Shown here piece after piece: positions 10,997 to 22,826 of a DNA stretch of 64,000 bases (position 1 is the first letter of the stretch; each line of letters starts with the position of its first letter). The notes below the pieces were generated by a model. That model searched no databases and was not told where the DNA came from. It saw only the letters and a list, made by a program, of their open reading frames with translations. A program made the position numbers and the translations under genes. The DNA is from Erodium maritimum (lineage: Eukaryota > Streptophyta > Magnoliopsida > Geraniales > Geraniaceae), in the NCBI GenBank assembly GCA_963921825.1, contig OY997590.1, positions 49,369,039-49,433,038 on the forward strand. The letters are read 5' to 3'.

Positions 10997-13956
10997 TGTC
11001 ACGCCCTAAATCCGGTTTTGACCGAATTCGAGACGCGACTTAAGATAAAATAATAAAGATACAAAAATACGGTTCTCAAATGCAATTTAAAGCTCCAAAA
11101 GTACAAATGAGTGAACAGCTCAATAAGTGTAAAAGTAAACGAGTCAAAACAAGTCAAAGATAAAGTACGTCGCTAGACACTAGCTAAACCCTCGCCAGCT
11201 CCCAAGCTCCAAGAATCCTACTAGTACAGATCCCGCTCAACACCTGAAATACAACAAAGTAAGGGGGTGAGCTTACGCTCAGTAGGAAAAGTAGTTAAGG
11301 TTCTGAACCACAGTTTATCACCAGAGTAACCGTCCAATTAGGGCATACTAGTAAAGCACAACTATTAAAAGTCAAATTAAACCATTTCTCCAAGACAACG
11401 CGTGACCTTCACTCAGGCACAACCCGAAAAAAAACTCACAATGAATCGAACACAATACACTCTTCTCTACTTTGCTCTTGATACTCCTCACCTAACAATT
11501 CTCAATGGACAACGCCCATGGTTATTTCGCAACCGCACACACGTGCGAACTCGTACAGCAACACATAAATCAGGTATAACAACACCTCGAGTCACCACTC
11601 ACACAATAACCGAATCACACTTAGAACAACGCACAACACACACAACAGACCCGCACAAAACGCAGTACAACCATTCCAACAGCTCCGGCTATCACAACCC
11701 ATTCCATTTATGTCGTACCGGATCACGAAGCCTCGGTCCCGACATCTTCCCGTCACGTAGACTCGGGGTAACATCCCAGACCGGAAATCCCTCAGTCGGA
11801 CGTCTTTCTGTCACGTAGACTCAGGGCCTCACGTACAACGGACCGACACATACCTCGGTTGTAAGTCCTCCCGTCACAGAGACTTAGGATATCAATCACG
11901 CCATCCTTGGCCTCGATACACTACACCGGAACTATCCCTCGGTGTAAGTACCACTCCGGTTGTGCCTTTTCTTGGAACACACAAAGAGGGTATAACACGC
12001 AACACGAAGCCACAATGAGTCTCGGCATACCAACCGGACCAACTCAACGTAACACACAAACCGGTCTATCACTCACCCGGTCATATCACAACCAAGGGTT
12101 CACGTACATCAAACACGGCACACTTGCCCACACACAGTCACAACATGCAACACCGAGTATAATCTTATTTAGACTCTCACACAGCGGTTATAACACACAT
12201 CATGCATCTCAATCAGCACATAGTCCTAAGGCTCGACATGGCCATTCTACAAGCACGACAATTTCCCAAAATAATGAAAGCGGCTACACTAGTGAATCAC
12301 GTCCTACATGTTACTAAGACTCGTCCGGTTATTTATATCATATAAACGTTCGTTCCTGTTTTATTATTACCTAGCATGCATACTAGTAACTTTCCGTAAT
12401 TAAACCGGTATTCGCTACTTTCCCTACCTCAAGACGGTCACCACAGCTGCGTCTCCTAGTTGCTGACGTCCGGGCCTATCTCCGGTCTTCTTAGGCGAAG
12501 TCCAAGCGTGGGTTCAACTCCGGTCTTCTCGAGCGAAGTCCAAGTCTGATTTTAAAAGGTAAAACTTACAATCAGTTCCCGTACAGTCCAAATTGAAATC
12601 AACAAGTTGCCTTTTAGACTCGAACGGGTCAAAAAGAGGGATTATACGACGAATCATGTTCGAGCACCCGAGCCCCGAGCACAGAACCCGGTGCACGTTT
12701 CACGCGACACGGTTCCCAATGCACGAATTCTGAGGCACGATTCTCAATGCATGGATCCCGAGGAGTGGGTTTCGGGGCACAGTTCCCGAGGTGTCCCATT
12801 CAGCGTCCCCGCTTTTAATCCCATTCTAAGTCCGAATTAACAGTCCGGTGGTTCGATGTCCTAACGTCCTCAGATTCGTTCCAAAGTCCAGTAAAAACAA
12901 ATCTGATTTTTAAACCTTTTTTTAATTAAATTTGATTTTATTTTAATTTCCTTTTGAAAATTATTTTCTTTAATTTTCTGTTTCAATTTCGTTTCCAAAC
13001 GTCCAGATCCAAAGAGTGCTCGGGAACAAGAACAAAAAAGGGAAGAAAAAGGGCTCGGTTTCCAATTTCTGACTGACCACCGGCGGAGACGCCGGCGACC
13101 AAAGCCTCACGGTCGCGACTCTCACCGTAGGGACAAGGGACGACGGAAGGGCGGCGGAGCACGGGGAACCTCGCCTCGGATCTGGAACGACGGCGGCCTG
13201 CTCTTCTCGGTGGCGGGACGACGTCGACTCGCTGAAACTGAAGCGGCCCGAGGGAGGTACGGTGTCTCGCGAGTCCGAGCACCGTCTCCCGTCGCGGGTC
13301 AGGCTTGATACGATCGGAGGGGGGGGGGGGTTGTGGTGGTCGGAAACGGGCACGGGAGGAGAAGAGAAGAGGTGGAGGGCGAGAAGAAGCTCGGAGATGA
13401 CCGGCATCGAGCTGGACGGAGAGGATGAGAGGTAGGGGCGGCGAGAGGTTCGGGGAGAGAGAAGGGTCGGGAGAGGGAGTCGAGAGGACGACGTCTCGCG
13501 TGAAGAAGAAGAAGAAGAAGAAGAAGAAGAAGAAGAAGAAGAAGAAGAAGAAGAAGAAGAAGAAGAAGAAGAAGAAGAAGAAGAAGAAGAAGAAGAAGAA
13601 GAAGAAGAAGAAGAAGAAGAAGAAGAAGAAGAAGAAGAAGAAGAAGACGAAGTAAGGGTCAGAACCCTACTTTGGGGTTAAATACCTCGGGCCGGTGGCA
13701 TTTGGGCCTCAGACGAAGAGCGGGCCTCACGGCCCAGATAGAAGAGGGTGCTGAAAAACGGGGCGGCTTGGCTTGGGCCGGGTCTGGCCCGCCCGGTCCA
13801 GCTCCTTCTTTTTTCCCTTTTTTTTTGCAAAAGCTCTCGAACTTCGATCCGTTTTCCCACCACGGCGTTACCAAAAATCGACCCGATTTTTAACCTCGAC
13901 GTTCCAATCGAACAAAATTAATTAAAATAAATCTTTTTACGGAGGCGGTCTTCACA
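10997..13956 (-). mobile_element. Solo LTR, 2.96 kb, with perfect 5-bp target duplication
   Basis: The plus strand starts TGTCACGCCC and ends GGTCTTCACA, so on the minus strand the LTR runs TGTGAAGACC...GGGCGTGACA. ATCTT flanks both sides (10992-10996, 13957-13961). No internal coding region is present. Its 3' part resembles the LTR at 44209-46755: the block around GTCTAGCGACGTAC, the inverted motif GTGAGCGT/AAGCTCACCCC, and the terminal GGGCGTGACA. The most likely origin is LTR-LTR recombination of a Ty3-type element. It contains a GAA microsatellite and a G-run (near 13320). Confidence 0.88.
13502..13647. repeat. Long uninterrupted GAA/TTC microsatellite (about 48 units)
   Basis: About 145 bases of pure GAA repeat on the plus strand lie inside the solo LTR. 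It reads through as a poly-lysine frame, which is not a gene. Long GAA tracts are known to form triplexes and to expand. Confidence 0.97.
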
Positions 13957-14069
13957 ATCTTGAGCAGCCAACATACATTGGTTTCATTGTCATTTATTTT
14001 CTGTTCGCCTTTATGGTTCCCCAACAAACTGTATGTGTCAGTTCTTTTGCTATAGAGTTATGCGTAGAA

Positions 14070-14160
14070 AAATCTTAGAGGCTCGATACCATGTAATACC
14101 TTTTTTACTGTGGTCAGGTGTTTTCCTGATACAATACTATTATCACATTAAAGCCTAAAA
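14070..14160 (-). mobile_element. Possible LTR/primer-binding-site relic
   Basis: The plus strand has GGCTCGATACCATGTAATACC, the inverse of an LTR end followed by TGGTATCGAGCC, close to the initiator-Met primer-binding site used by many plant LTR elements and by the element at 6104. Only one end is recognisable, so this is a short fossil at best. Confidence 0.35.
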
Positions 14161-14394
14161 ATGAAATTGCACATTTTAATAAAAAAAACTGAACCAACAA
14201 TTCTATGACTTTTAAGTAATGACCCCAATCATCAACTTAATTTAAATAGCATAGATAAGAAGGGGTTTGATAAAACTTAACCCGCTGACCCAGAAGACAA
14301 AAATAAACACAAGTTGCATTTTTTTAATCTATTATTCTAGACTATATGATTATGTTATGTAGATTTAAGCTATATTAGCACATGAGACAAATGT

Positions 14395-17300
14395 TCAGTT
14401 TTCAAAGGTTACATGAAACCTTTTCAATTTCCTTCCCCTCCTTGTAGTGTCACTTGATCCGATTCTATTCAACTCCATTCCCTGTCCTATAGGCACTGTC
14501 ACACACTCATCAACTCCTATCTCCTTCTTCTTCAAAACCTCGGCAAAGGAAGTGCCACGTGACCCTCTGTGCTGGTCAAAATTGTTGACCACCACAATGT
14601 ACCCTCTAGGGTTCATGTTCATGCCCATCAACACCTTCACGCGGTCTTCCAGCTCGCAATCAATCACAGCGAAGTCAATGTTCGTGTACTGCTTTATGGC
14701 CTGGCACGGATCGGACGGTCCAAGATGCACGAGTTCTACGGCATCTTGGAGATCATAGGTAGCCAGGAGGTGGTGGAGTGAGGTTCCTTGGGGCGCAAGG
14801 TTGATGCAGACGAAACGGCCTCGGGTGTGTTTGGCGGCAACGGCTAGTGCTATGGTGAGTGGGGTGAGGCCTTGTGTGGTGATTTGTAGTATGAGTCTTG
14901 CTTGCTTTCCGGCTGCTAGTGCTGATATCAACTCCATGCTCTTTGGTTCTATCGCTCTTCTCTCCCTTTCTTCATCATTTCCCTCGACCTTGCACTGCAA
15001 TGTTAACATTAACTAATCACATCTTTCGTAACAATAATGACACGATCTACACGTCATTAACTTTTCATCTACTACAAGTACAACTAATAAAAATAATAAT
15101 AAGATTTTAAAACGAATCTTTTTGTATCAATTATTTATAACTCATATTATTGTTTGAAATAGACTCTATCTAGTATGTATATTTTTATTTTTGAAGTACA
15201 GAGTAAATTTCTTACTTAAATTTTGTCGTACAAATCTAAACAAGTTATCTAAGTATATATATATATGCTTGATAGGATAAAAATAAGGGAAAATTTATGT
15301 ATAATACCCTGCCAAACATTTAATTTCAGTGTAATACCCTAGCATAATTTTTTTGCACTTTCATACTTAAACCAAACATTTATTTTCACTTTTGGTACCT
15401 AGCCGTTAACTTTCTGTTAGTTTGGATGGAAAAAGTTAACAAGACAATAATAGCCCTAACTTTCTACCTAATTTCTCTCTCTCCTCCTCCTCCTCCTCCT
15501 CATCTCGTCTCTCTCTACCCAGATCTTCCTCACCTTAGTCTCTCTCTACCTAGATCCTCCTCATGCCATCGCCTCTCTATTTCTGCTCGTCGTCGATAGC
15601 CCATTCTTCGTCGACCCATCGCCTCTTTGTATCTGCTCACTAGCGGTGGCGGCGGCGCTGCCGTGAAGGAAAGGGGTTTAGTTGGGTTTTTCGATCTGAG
15701 AAATGGGTTCGATTTATAGAAGGGTTTGGGATTGAACATTCAGAGGATTTGGGGCTCGAAGAGGGCTTTGGGTTTGAGTTTGGGGTTGGGGAGAGAGAAG
15801 AAGGTCTGGGGTGAAGTGGCTGAGTCGGGATGAACCGAGACTGGTTCTCGTCGGTGCCGGCGCTGCCGAGGGTGTGGTTGTCGGGGGAAAGGAAGAAGGT
15901 GAGGCCGTTGCCGGAGGAGTCGGGGCCGTCGCCGGTGGCGTTTGAGTCGAGGTCGAAGAAGGAGATGAAAAAATAAGATGGAGATGGAGATGAAATGGGT
16001 TCATTGGTTTTGATTCACTGGTTTGATTCATTAGTTTTGATTCACTAGTTTTGATTCACTGGCTTTTGTTTCCATGGAAAATGAGATGGAGATGAAAGTT
16101 TTCGTAAAAGAGGATGAATTGATTTTGATTAATGAAAAGTTTTTGATTCACTGAAAGTTTGATTCATGGAAAGTTAGTCTTACTCAATCTGGGTAGAGAG
16201 AGAGACACGAAGGAGGGGAGGATCTAGGTAGAGAGAGAGACTAAGTTGGGTAGGGAGAGAGTGAATTAAGTAAAAATATATATATAATAAAATATTGATT
16301 AAATTAAAAAAAAACTGATTTTTATATATTTTTTAAAATAAAATCTGATTTTATGTATTTTTAAATTAAAATCTGAATTTTTAAAAATAAAAACTGAATT
16401 TATAAAAAAAACAGAATTTTATGTATTTTTTAAATAAAAACTGAATTTATAAAAAAAAAACTGATTTTATTTTAAAAATAGTAAAATTTTCATTTTAATA
16501 CCCTAATATTGGAGGGTATTATTGTCATTTCACTTATTTTTAAATTCTGAGATCAATGACATTAGTTTGAAATTTTGAGTAATAGTTAGGGGTATTATGG
16601 TCTTTTTAACTTTTTCCATCCAAACTGACAAAAGTTAACGGTTGGGTACCAAAGTGAAAATAAATGTTTGGTTTAGGTATGAAAGTGCAAAAAATTTATG
16701 CCAGGGTATTATACTGAAATTTTCCCTAAAAATAAACCTAAAACTCTCTTTAACTAACAGAGATGCTGCCTACAATACCTTGGCCATGACTATGTCTATG
16801 GTATCTGTCATGGCCTACGCCATGACTCTATTCCTTCTGCTCACAATTGTAAAGATGTCGGGAGATGACGTCCTCAATCATAGGCAGCGACAACCATTCG
16901 ATGGGGGCAGCGAGAGGCGTGTCCGATAATGATCTTTCTTCTCTGTCCGAGCACAACCACTATAATTCTCTACTTATTCTAAGAGACTTTACTTTGAGTT
17001 TAAGAGACTATGAAGAGTTTTCAGGACTAATCTGATATCGATCCCATCAACTAATGGTTTCGATTTACCGATGTTTGGTTCTGGTACAACTCTACCAGTC
17101 GAACACCTGCACGAACCGATTGGGAAAAGTCTCAGAACAATACATACGACGAATTTGGAATCCGGGAGGAGGACCGATAGATTGGAGTCTGTCTATACGA
17201 CACCCACGACCGAAGGAGTCGAGTTTGGAACAAAGGATGCTATTGGAGGATCCGCTTTATTTCTGTTGTTTCTATTCTGTTATTTACGTTCAGTACTATT

Positions 17301-19380
17301 TTAGAATTTGGTATTTGGTGTTTCTGTTTGGTTATTTCTTTTGGTTTGATCGGTTTGATTGTAGGGACTTTTATATTTGTCTAGGATGTGAACTATACTA
17401 TTTTTACGTGTTCAGAACGCTGGGTATCCTACAAGAGATCCAGACTTTATTATGTTCTTAGGACTTTAGTCCGCCACTTATACCGGTTCTCACGCATTAA
17501 TCTATTGCGATCTCTCGGTTTGCCTTAAAAAAAGTTATCCAAGCATATTAACGTATGTTTGAAGGATTTGTCCCATTGTTTTTGTATGCTAGCTTTCTAT
17601 AAGTAATGAAAGAGTACCATTTAAAAAAATCTTATCTTACTAAAAAAAAGGCAAAATGCTAATAATTTTAACTCAAGACTATAAAAATAAATTTATAAAA
17701 TTTATGTAAACCTTCCTATCCAATTAAGGCTATATTCTAGTTTGACATATACAAAATACAACTCCACTTTTAATAATCTAAGTGGAGAGGTGAAATTGGC
17801 TACAAACCACTCTTAACCTAAAAACTAGAGAATCAATCCTACCCACACACACCTAAGATCCAACATTCACCATGATGCCACATCATCACCCCAATTTCAC
17901 CCAAATTTACGCCACTTTCATCCTTTCTCACACAAGCAAGGGCACAATTGTAAAAGCATGGTGTCATGTGGACAAGTGTCCATTTTTTTCTTCACCAATT
18001 CACTAATTTATTATTTCCTGATTCGTTTGAACTCTGATTAGCTTCAAACTTGCGCCAATATTTTTCTTTTTCCAATGGCTTTAAATCAAGATCAGTCATG
18101 AATATATTTTGAAATACGAAAATAAAAAGTTATATCGGGGTGATAAAAATAATGTTGAGTGTTGATAAATCTTCACTAATAAATGTTTCATATCGGAGGT
18201 ATCAAACTAGTGCTAAATATTGATAAAAACATGTACTGAGGTGATAAAAACCATGTTCAATTTTGATAATAAGTATGATAAACTAGAGTTTAGCGTTGAT
18301 AAAAAAAACATGTGATGGGGTGATAAAAACATATGTAATTTAATGGTAAACATAATGTTTAGTGTTGATAAAACTAGTGTTCATAAAAACACGTGATGAG
18401 GTGATAAAAATCATGTTCGGTTTTGTAAAATGAGGTGATAAAACTAGTGTCCAGTGTTGATAAAGCCAGTGTAAAGTGTTGATAAAACCAATGTAAAGTG
18501 TTGATAAAAATTACCCAGATATTTTTTTTAAAATCATCCCCGAAATAATTCTTTTTTTCTCTCTTCAAAAAAAACATGTGATGGGGGTGATAAAACACAC
18601 GTAATTTAATGATTAACCTAGTGTTTGGTGTTGATAAAACTAATGTTCATAAAAAGCATGTGATGATGTGATAAAATCATGATCAGTTTTGGAAATGAAG
18701 TGATAAACCCAGTGCAAAGTGTTGATAAAACCAGGGTAACAGTGTTGATAAAACCAGAGCAAAGTGTTAATAAAAATTACCAATGTATAATTTTTTTAAG
18801 AAAATCAGTCCCAAAATAATAAAAAATTCGTGCTTCAAAATATATTCATGGGTAATCTTGATAGAAAGCCCTTGAAAAAACAAAACTAATGGCGCAAGTT
18901 TGAAGTCAATCAGAGTTCAAACGAAGTGGGAAAAATTAAATTAGTGAATTGGTAAAAAAAAATATGATAGTTTTACTAAAAACCATTCCCACTTACTAAA
19001 AAGTGTTGTTAACAACTCAATTGTATCTCATTCTTTCATTCTTAAAATAAATGACTTAGATTGGTTCTCTAGTTTTTAGGTTAAGGCATGATTTGTATTT
19101 GATTTCTCCTCTCTAGGTGGAAGTACAAAAACTAGTTATATCCTACATGTTCATAGGTTAATATTGCTCCAAACAATAAAAAGCAAATCATAGGTCTTTC
19201 TTCATGAAGAAACCTTCTCGTTTTCTTGGAATCCAAACAAACTACATATAATACAAGCAAACCTAATTAAAGAGACAAGATCGAGGAAGAATTAAAATGG
19301 TGAAAGAGTGAAAGAAATACAAATACCAGATGAAGAGTGTGAAGGTAAGCCTTCATGGCATGCTGAGGAGACCAATCCAT
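14395..19380 (-). CDS. DUF1442 family protein, two exons with a 4.3 kb intron
   Basis: Exon 1 is 19327-19380, coding MDWSPQHAMKAYLHTLHL, and exon 2 is 14395-14994. The donor GTATTTG and the acceptor TTGCAG join in phase 0 to give 217 residues, the usual family length. The N-terminal W-S-P...A-K-A-Y motif and the block ELISALAAGKQARLIL are typical of plant DUF1442 proteins. These have a Rossmann-like fold related to SAM-dependent methyltransferases and no firmly established reaction. Here FAVIDCELED and GYIVVVNNF would be core strands. An ATG at 15007-15009 lies in intron sequence just before the acceptor, so starting there would lose the conserved N-terminus. The intron (14995-19326) holds a Mutator-like element, a probable LINE end and a foldback element. 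Expression cannot be judged, but both exons are intact. Confidence 0.88.
15287..16726 (-). mobile_element. Non-autonomous Mutator-like element carrying a lectin-like exon fragment
   Basis: Inverted repeats of about 160 bases or more start GGGAAAATTT and are flanked by a perfect 9-bp target duplication TAAAAATAA (15278-15286, 16727-16735), typical of Mutator-like elements. There is no transposase. The middle (about 15650-15970) is much richer in G+C than the arms. On the minus strand it reads FFDLDSN, then NGLTFFLSPDNHTLGSAG, then NQSRF, which resembles the beta-sandwich of L-type (legume) lectin domains in plant lectin receptor kinases. It is therefore a probable Pack-MULE. The strand given is that of the captured fragment. 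Confidence 0.88.
16740..17640 (+). other. Intron segment, possibly a LINE 3' end
   Basis: No host exon is visible. The stretch ends with a tail-like sequence (TTTTTGTATGCTAGC, then TAATGAAAGAG, then an A-run near 17625), which is common at the 3' end of plant LINEs. No reverse transcriptase motif could be confirmed in the frames at 17054-17461. Confidence 0.35.
17786..19112. mobile_element. Foldback element with long inverted repeats and a repetitive core
   Basis: The left arm GAGGTGAAATTGGCTACAAA...CTTAACCTAAAAACTAGAGA is inverted at the right end. A second pair of inverted blocks (about 18000-18120 against 18840-18960) extends the stem. Flanks CTAAGTGG and CTAGGTGG (17778-17785, 19113-19120) look like an 8-bp (hAT) or 9-bp (Mutator) duplication with one mismatch. 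There is no coding capacity. It lies in the DUF1442 intron. Confidence 0.78.
18140..18790. repeat. Degenerate short tandem repeats (GTGTTGATAAAA / GGTGATAAAA)
   Basis: Some two dozen copies of a roughly 20-bp unit built on AGTGTTGATAAAACC or GGTGATAAAAACATG fill the centre of the foldback element. Spacing varies and copies are diverged. Confidence 0.8.
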
Positions 19381-20165
19381 CCACAAACCACTCCTCTTTT
19401 TCGTGATTAAATTAACTGTTGACACTAAAGAAATTAAATTCAATAGAAAGAGAACTCTGTCGAAATAACTAAGAAGACTGATTTATCTTCAAACCACCAT
19501 ATCAACTCGATCTCTTGATAAGGAATTTGGGAAACTTAAGGTATCGGAGGGTTTAAGGAAAGCAACATATCATATCTATGTTCATGTGTAGGTATATATA
19601 TACACACATACATGTTGAAGATTGATTATATATATTATTTTAAATGTAGAACATGGTGTAATCAAAAGTATAAATAAAAAAGAAAACAGGCCATTAGGGT
19701 ATCTATTAATTAATTAAGTAAAAAAGGTGACACACATCCCATGGAAGAAAGCCAAGTGCCCTAAAAGGAAAGGGTAGGGACATGCATGTAGGTGAAGTCG
19801 TGGCGCTACCACAGAGATCTCATGTGACTAACACGTTACACTCTCATATTTTAATACTTGAAACATGATCTGTTTGTATGAGCAATTTTCAAAATCAACA
19901 GAAGCACTTTAATTTTTATTTAATCGGTAAATATGGTTGGTCATAATGTATAAGGCTGGTGAGGAAGAGACACTTGTTACTCCAGAAAACACAACCGGTC
20001 CAATTAATCGCTTACTTGTAAGACCATCACTTTGTAATAATACACCTACCTATGCACCTCACCTCCATCCTATCCTATTCCAATCTATTTACATGTATGC
20101 CGTTTAATAATTGATTCAATGGATATGATCATATGATTATTAGCCCTTCAATATAAAAATTGTGA
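19381..20165 (-). promoter_or_regulatory. Upstream region of the DUF1442 gene
   Basis: About 0.8 kb of AT-rich sequence lies before exon 1 read on the minus strand. There is no other gene or clear repeat. It presumably contains the promoter and 5' UTR. No single TATA box stands out. Confidence 0.35.
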
Positions 20166-20169
20166 GCAA

Positions 20170-21151
20170 ATTATTGTTTTATTGATAATTTGAGACATTA
20201 TAGATACGAAATCCAAAGCACAGTGTCAGAAAACAACAATATAAAGAAATAACTGAAAATAGTGAGATGTGTGTCATAATCCGTAGATATCCGATACAAA
20301 TCTTATAACATGAGACCCGACTAATCCAAAAGCGATATAGAGGTAGACTAATTCCAGGTGACTGGCTTCTCAGTTGTAGCACATAGGATTTATTGTCTGA
20401 CTCGACCTGATGTTGCTTGCATCGAGAGATCCGGAATAGTCAAGGAGGAACCGGTAGTTATGGAGAACACTAAACAACAGGGGAAAGAGGTCATCGGACT
20501 TGCACCGGTGATGGTAGGGCGAGACGTGCATCCCAATACACGCCTCGATGCTCGGGGGTCCATTCATATGTCTAGGCGAGGCCGCTAAGCAGTCCTCCTC
20601 TAGGGAGCTATTTGGTAGTTTGATCCCCTACGTTGTGGGAATCCCTAGGTAATCCGATCGCATGATCAGATGGTTGATTGTGGAAGGTGACCAATTCGAG
20701 ATGCCTATAGACGATATCTTTTTCATAATGCTGAGGTCTAGGATTTGTGCTTCAATAGTTCCTCCCCTTTTATCAGATCGGGTAGAGCGTGTGCAGTAAT
20801 CCTGATAATGGTTCCCATCAATCGGAATAGTTGTTGATGGGGATGGATCATGGCACCATCATATGGACATACCGCCTTCGGGTTGGGATACATATCCATC
20901 CCGAATCGGTGTTCCCTAGGAACGACGGTGGTGGGGGTCACCAAGGATCTAGCAGAAAACCTCAACCTCAATAGGGCGGAGAGGGCTTTGTCCTGCACCA
21001 GTAAGGCTGGGGGAGGTGTAAAGGGTGTCGGCGGTTGTCGCGGGACGATCGGGTGGGGGGGGGGGTGGGGGGCGGAGGCGGGCGATCAATCTTTTTCCTT
21101 GGCCAGATCCGTTTGACAACCCGAGAAGGAGTCGACGACATGAGATGGGGG
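20170..21151. repeat. Dispersed repeat related to 43700-44200
   Basis: The order of several blocks is shared with 43740-44150: TATAACATGA.ACCCGACTA, then GACTCGACCTGA, then a GAACAC...AGGGGA block, then CTTGCAC, then a two-copy CACACAC/CCAATACACG block. Both lie next to retroelement debris, so this is an old transposable-element relic of undetermined class. No intact reading frame is present. A run of ten or more G lies near 21050. Confidence 0.5.
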
Positions 21152-22826
21152 TGTTGGGTCTCGAGGTAGGGTTGGAGATGAACCAACTCGCAGCGGAAAA
21201 CCAAGAGACGATTAAAACCATGAAACAAGTAACAAAGAATGGATTAACAAGAGAAAAATTCAGCACTATTTTTTACCAAAACAAGAACACCAGTTAACGA
21301 ATGATTGGCTTGAGTCTCCAAGACGCCTACGTATCCACATGGGAATCAAAGCCATGTAATTCTTCTCTTTGAGGACTCAAGACACAAAAATGAAGGTAGG
21401 AGCTTGCCAAACCCGAAATTGTAGGGAGAGGGGGAGATAAGTTGTGTTTCCTATTCTTGTCTTGTGTTTGTTATGTTGAAAAAAGATGACTTGAACATAA
21501 CAAACACCATACTTGTCCAACTAAAGGCATGAGACAAGTATGTTGTCAAGTAAGGTGTAAATAGGACAAAGTATGGCTAGACAAGATGGGGTTAGGTGGT
21601 GAATCACCAACACCTTAATCCTTGTCTTGCTTACTTAGTACTAATTAATCAAGACTTGATTAATTAGTTCCATGGGCCTTGGTTGCATGGGCCTCTCATG
21701 GGCCTCTTGGAACATGGCCCGTGGCCATTCCCAACGAGGTCCCGTGATGCGCTCATCGCCTCCAAGCCTTCCATATCGGAAATGTCCAACATTATCCGAC
21801 GTGATCAATTCCAAGACTCCAAGCCTTGTCTCGATCCGTAATGTCCTATTCACTTACGGGCACATGACCCAAAACCCAGTTTTGGTCATGTCCCGAGACA
21901 ACTCCCTTTTGGCCATTCTCCATAAATGTGTCAATGAGTTCCATCCTCCGGTGTGACCCTTAGGTTTATGCATGTCAATAGATCAACGTAAAATCTCATT
22001 TTACTTGATCCTATTTAAGTGGCAACCAACGAGACTTTAGTATTGCCTGACACTGCATAACGAATCGACCCTATCGATTCTAACCTTTCCGTCGTCCATG
22101 TCATTACCCTTTTATCTCCGATATACTGATTGAGATAAGGCATAGAGCCGTCATCCTTATTATTCTCAATCACTGTTCCTTGATATGTGAGACGACTGAA
22201 TATATGATATCCAGTATCATGTGCATGGCCATGCTATTCTTTCAGTCACTCTCGATCAAGCGGACGAGAATCGATATCTTTCCCATACCGTAGTATGAGG
22301 GATAAATTCCTTAGCCGTCTTTCGTGTCACTCATGCAGTCCATCCCCAAGCCAATCATGGCAGCTATGGAAGCCCTGTTACGGACAACGTTAGGCTCAGG
22401 TCAAACTCAATTGTTTACTGCATAGCAATCACAAAGACTCATTGGTCTAAGGATACATGACAAGCTACAACAATGAATGTTCATGATTTGATCTATGGCA
22501 CATATTCATGTCGGGTCGTCCAATATCATGTCCCACATAATATCTATGATCAGACTACGGAATCTCATTCCAATGACTAACAGAACGTAAGCCATAAAGA
22601 GCCATCTTTCACAATAGTCTCTTCTAGTGAAGCTTTGTTGAGTAGGGACCCATCGAGTGAGATCTATCTCGATCTATGGTTCTATTCGCATGGTGGGCAT
22701 AGATCAGAGCACACATCGATATATTACTCCAACACATAAGTAATATAAAGCCTCTTTACTTTTATTGCTAACGATGATATATTTATTTGTACATTTAGGA
22801 TTGAACTACGAGCACTAAGACTAACA
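21152..22826 (-). mobile_element. LTR-like repeat, copy 1 (about 1.68 kb)
   Basis: On the plus strand it begins TGTTGGGTCTCGA and ends CTAAGACTAACA, i.e. TG...CA in either orientation. It is collinear with 56641-58276 over its whole length, with shared blocks CTTGAGTCTCCAAGACNCC, TTACGGGCACATGACCC and CACTAAGACTAACATG. No coding region is seen. Target duplication is unclear: the flanks GGGGG and TGGAG do not match well. It is best read as a solo LTR; orientation is a guess. Confidence 0.6.

Noticed and set aside
13425-13655. 76-residue basic protein (poly-lysine frame)
   Set aside because: It is the GAA microsatellite read in frame inside a solo LTR.
14395-15009. Single-exon DUF1442 gene starting at the ATG at 15009
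   Set aside because: The first five codons fall before a good acceptor (TTGCAG at 14995-15000), and the conserved N-terminus is found in exon 1 at 19327-19380.
17054-17461. 135-residue protein in the DUF1442 intron
   Set aside because: No family resemblance was found, and the adjacent sequence looks like a LINE 3' end.
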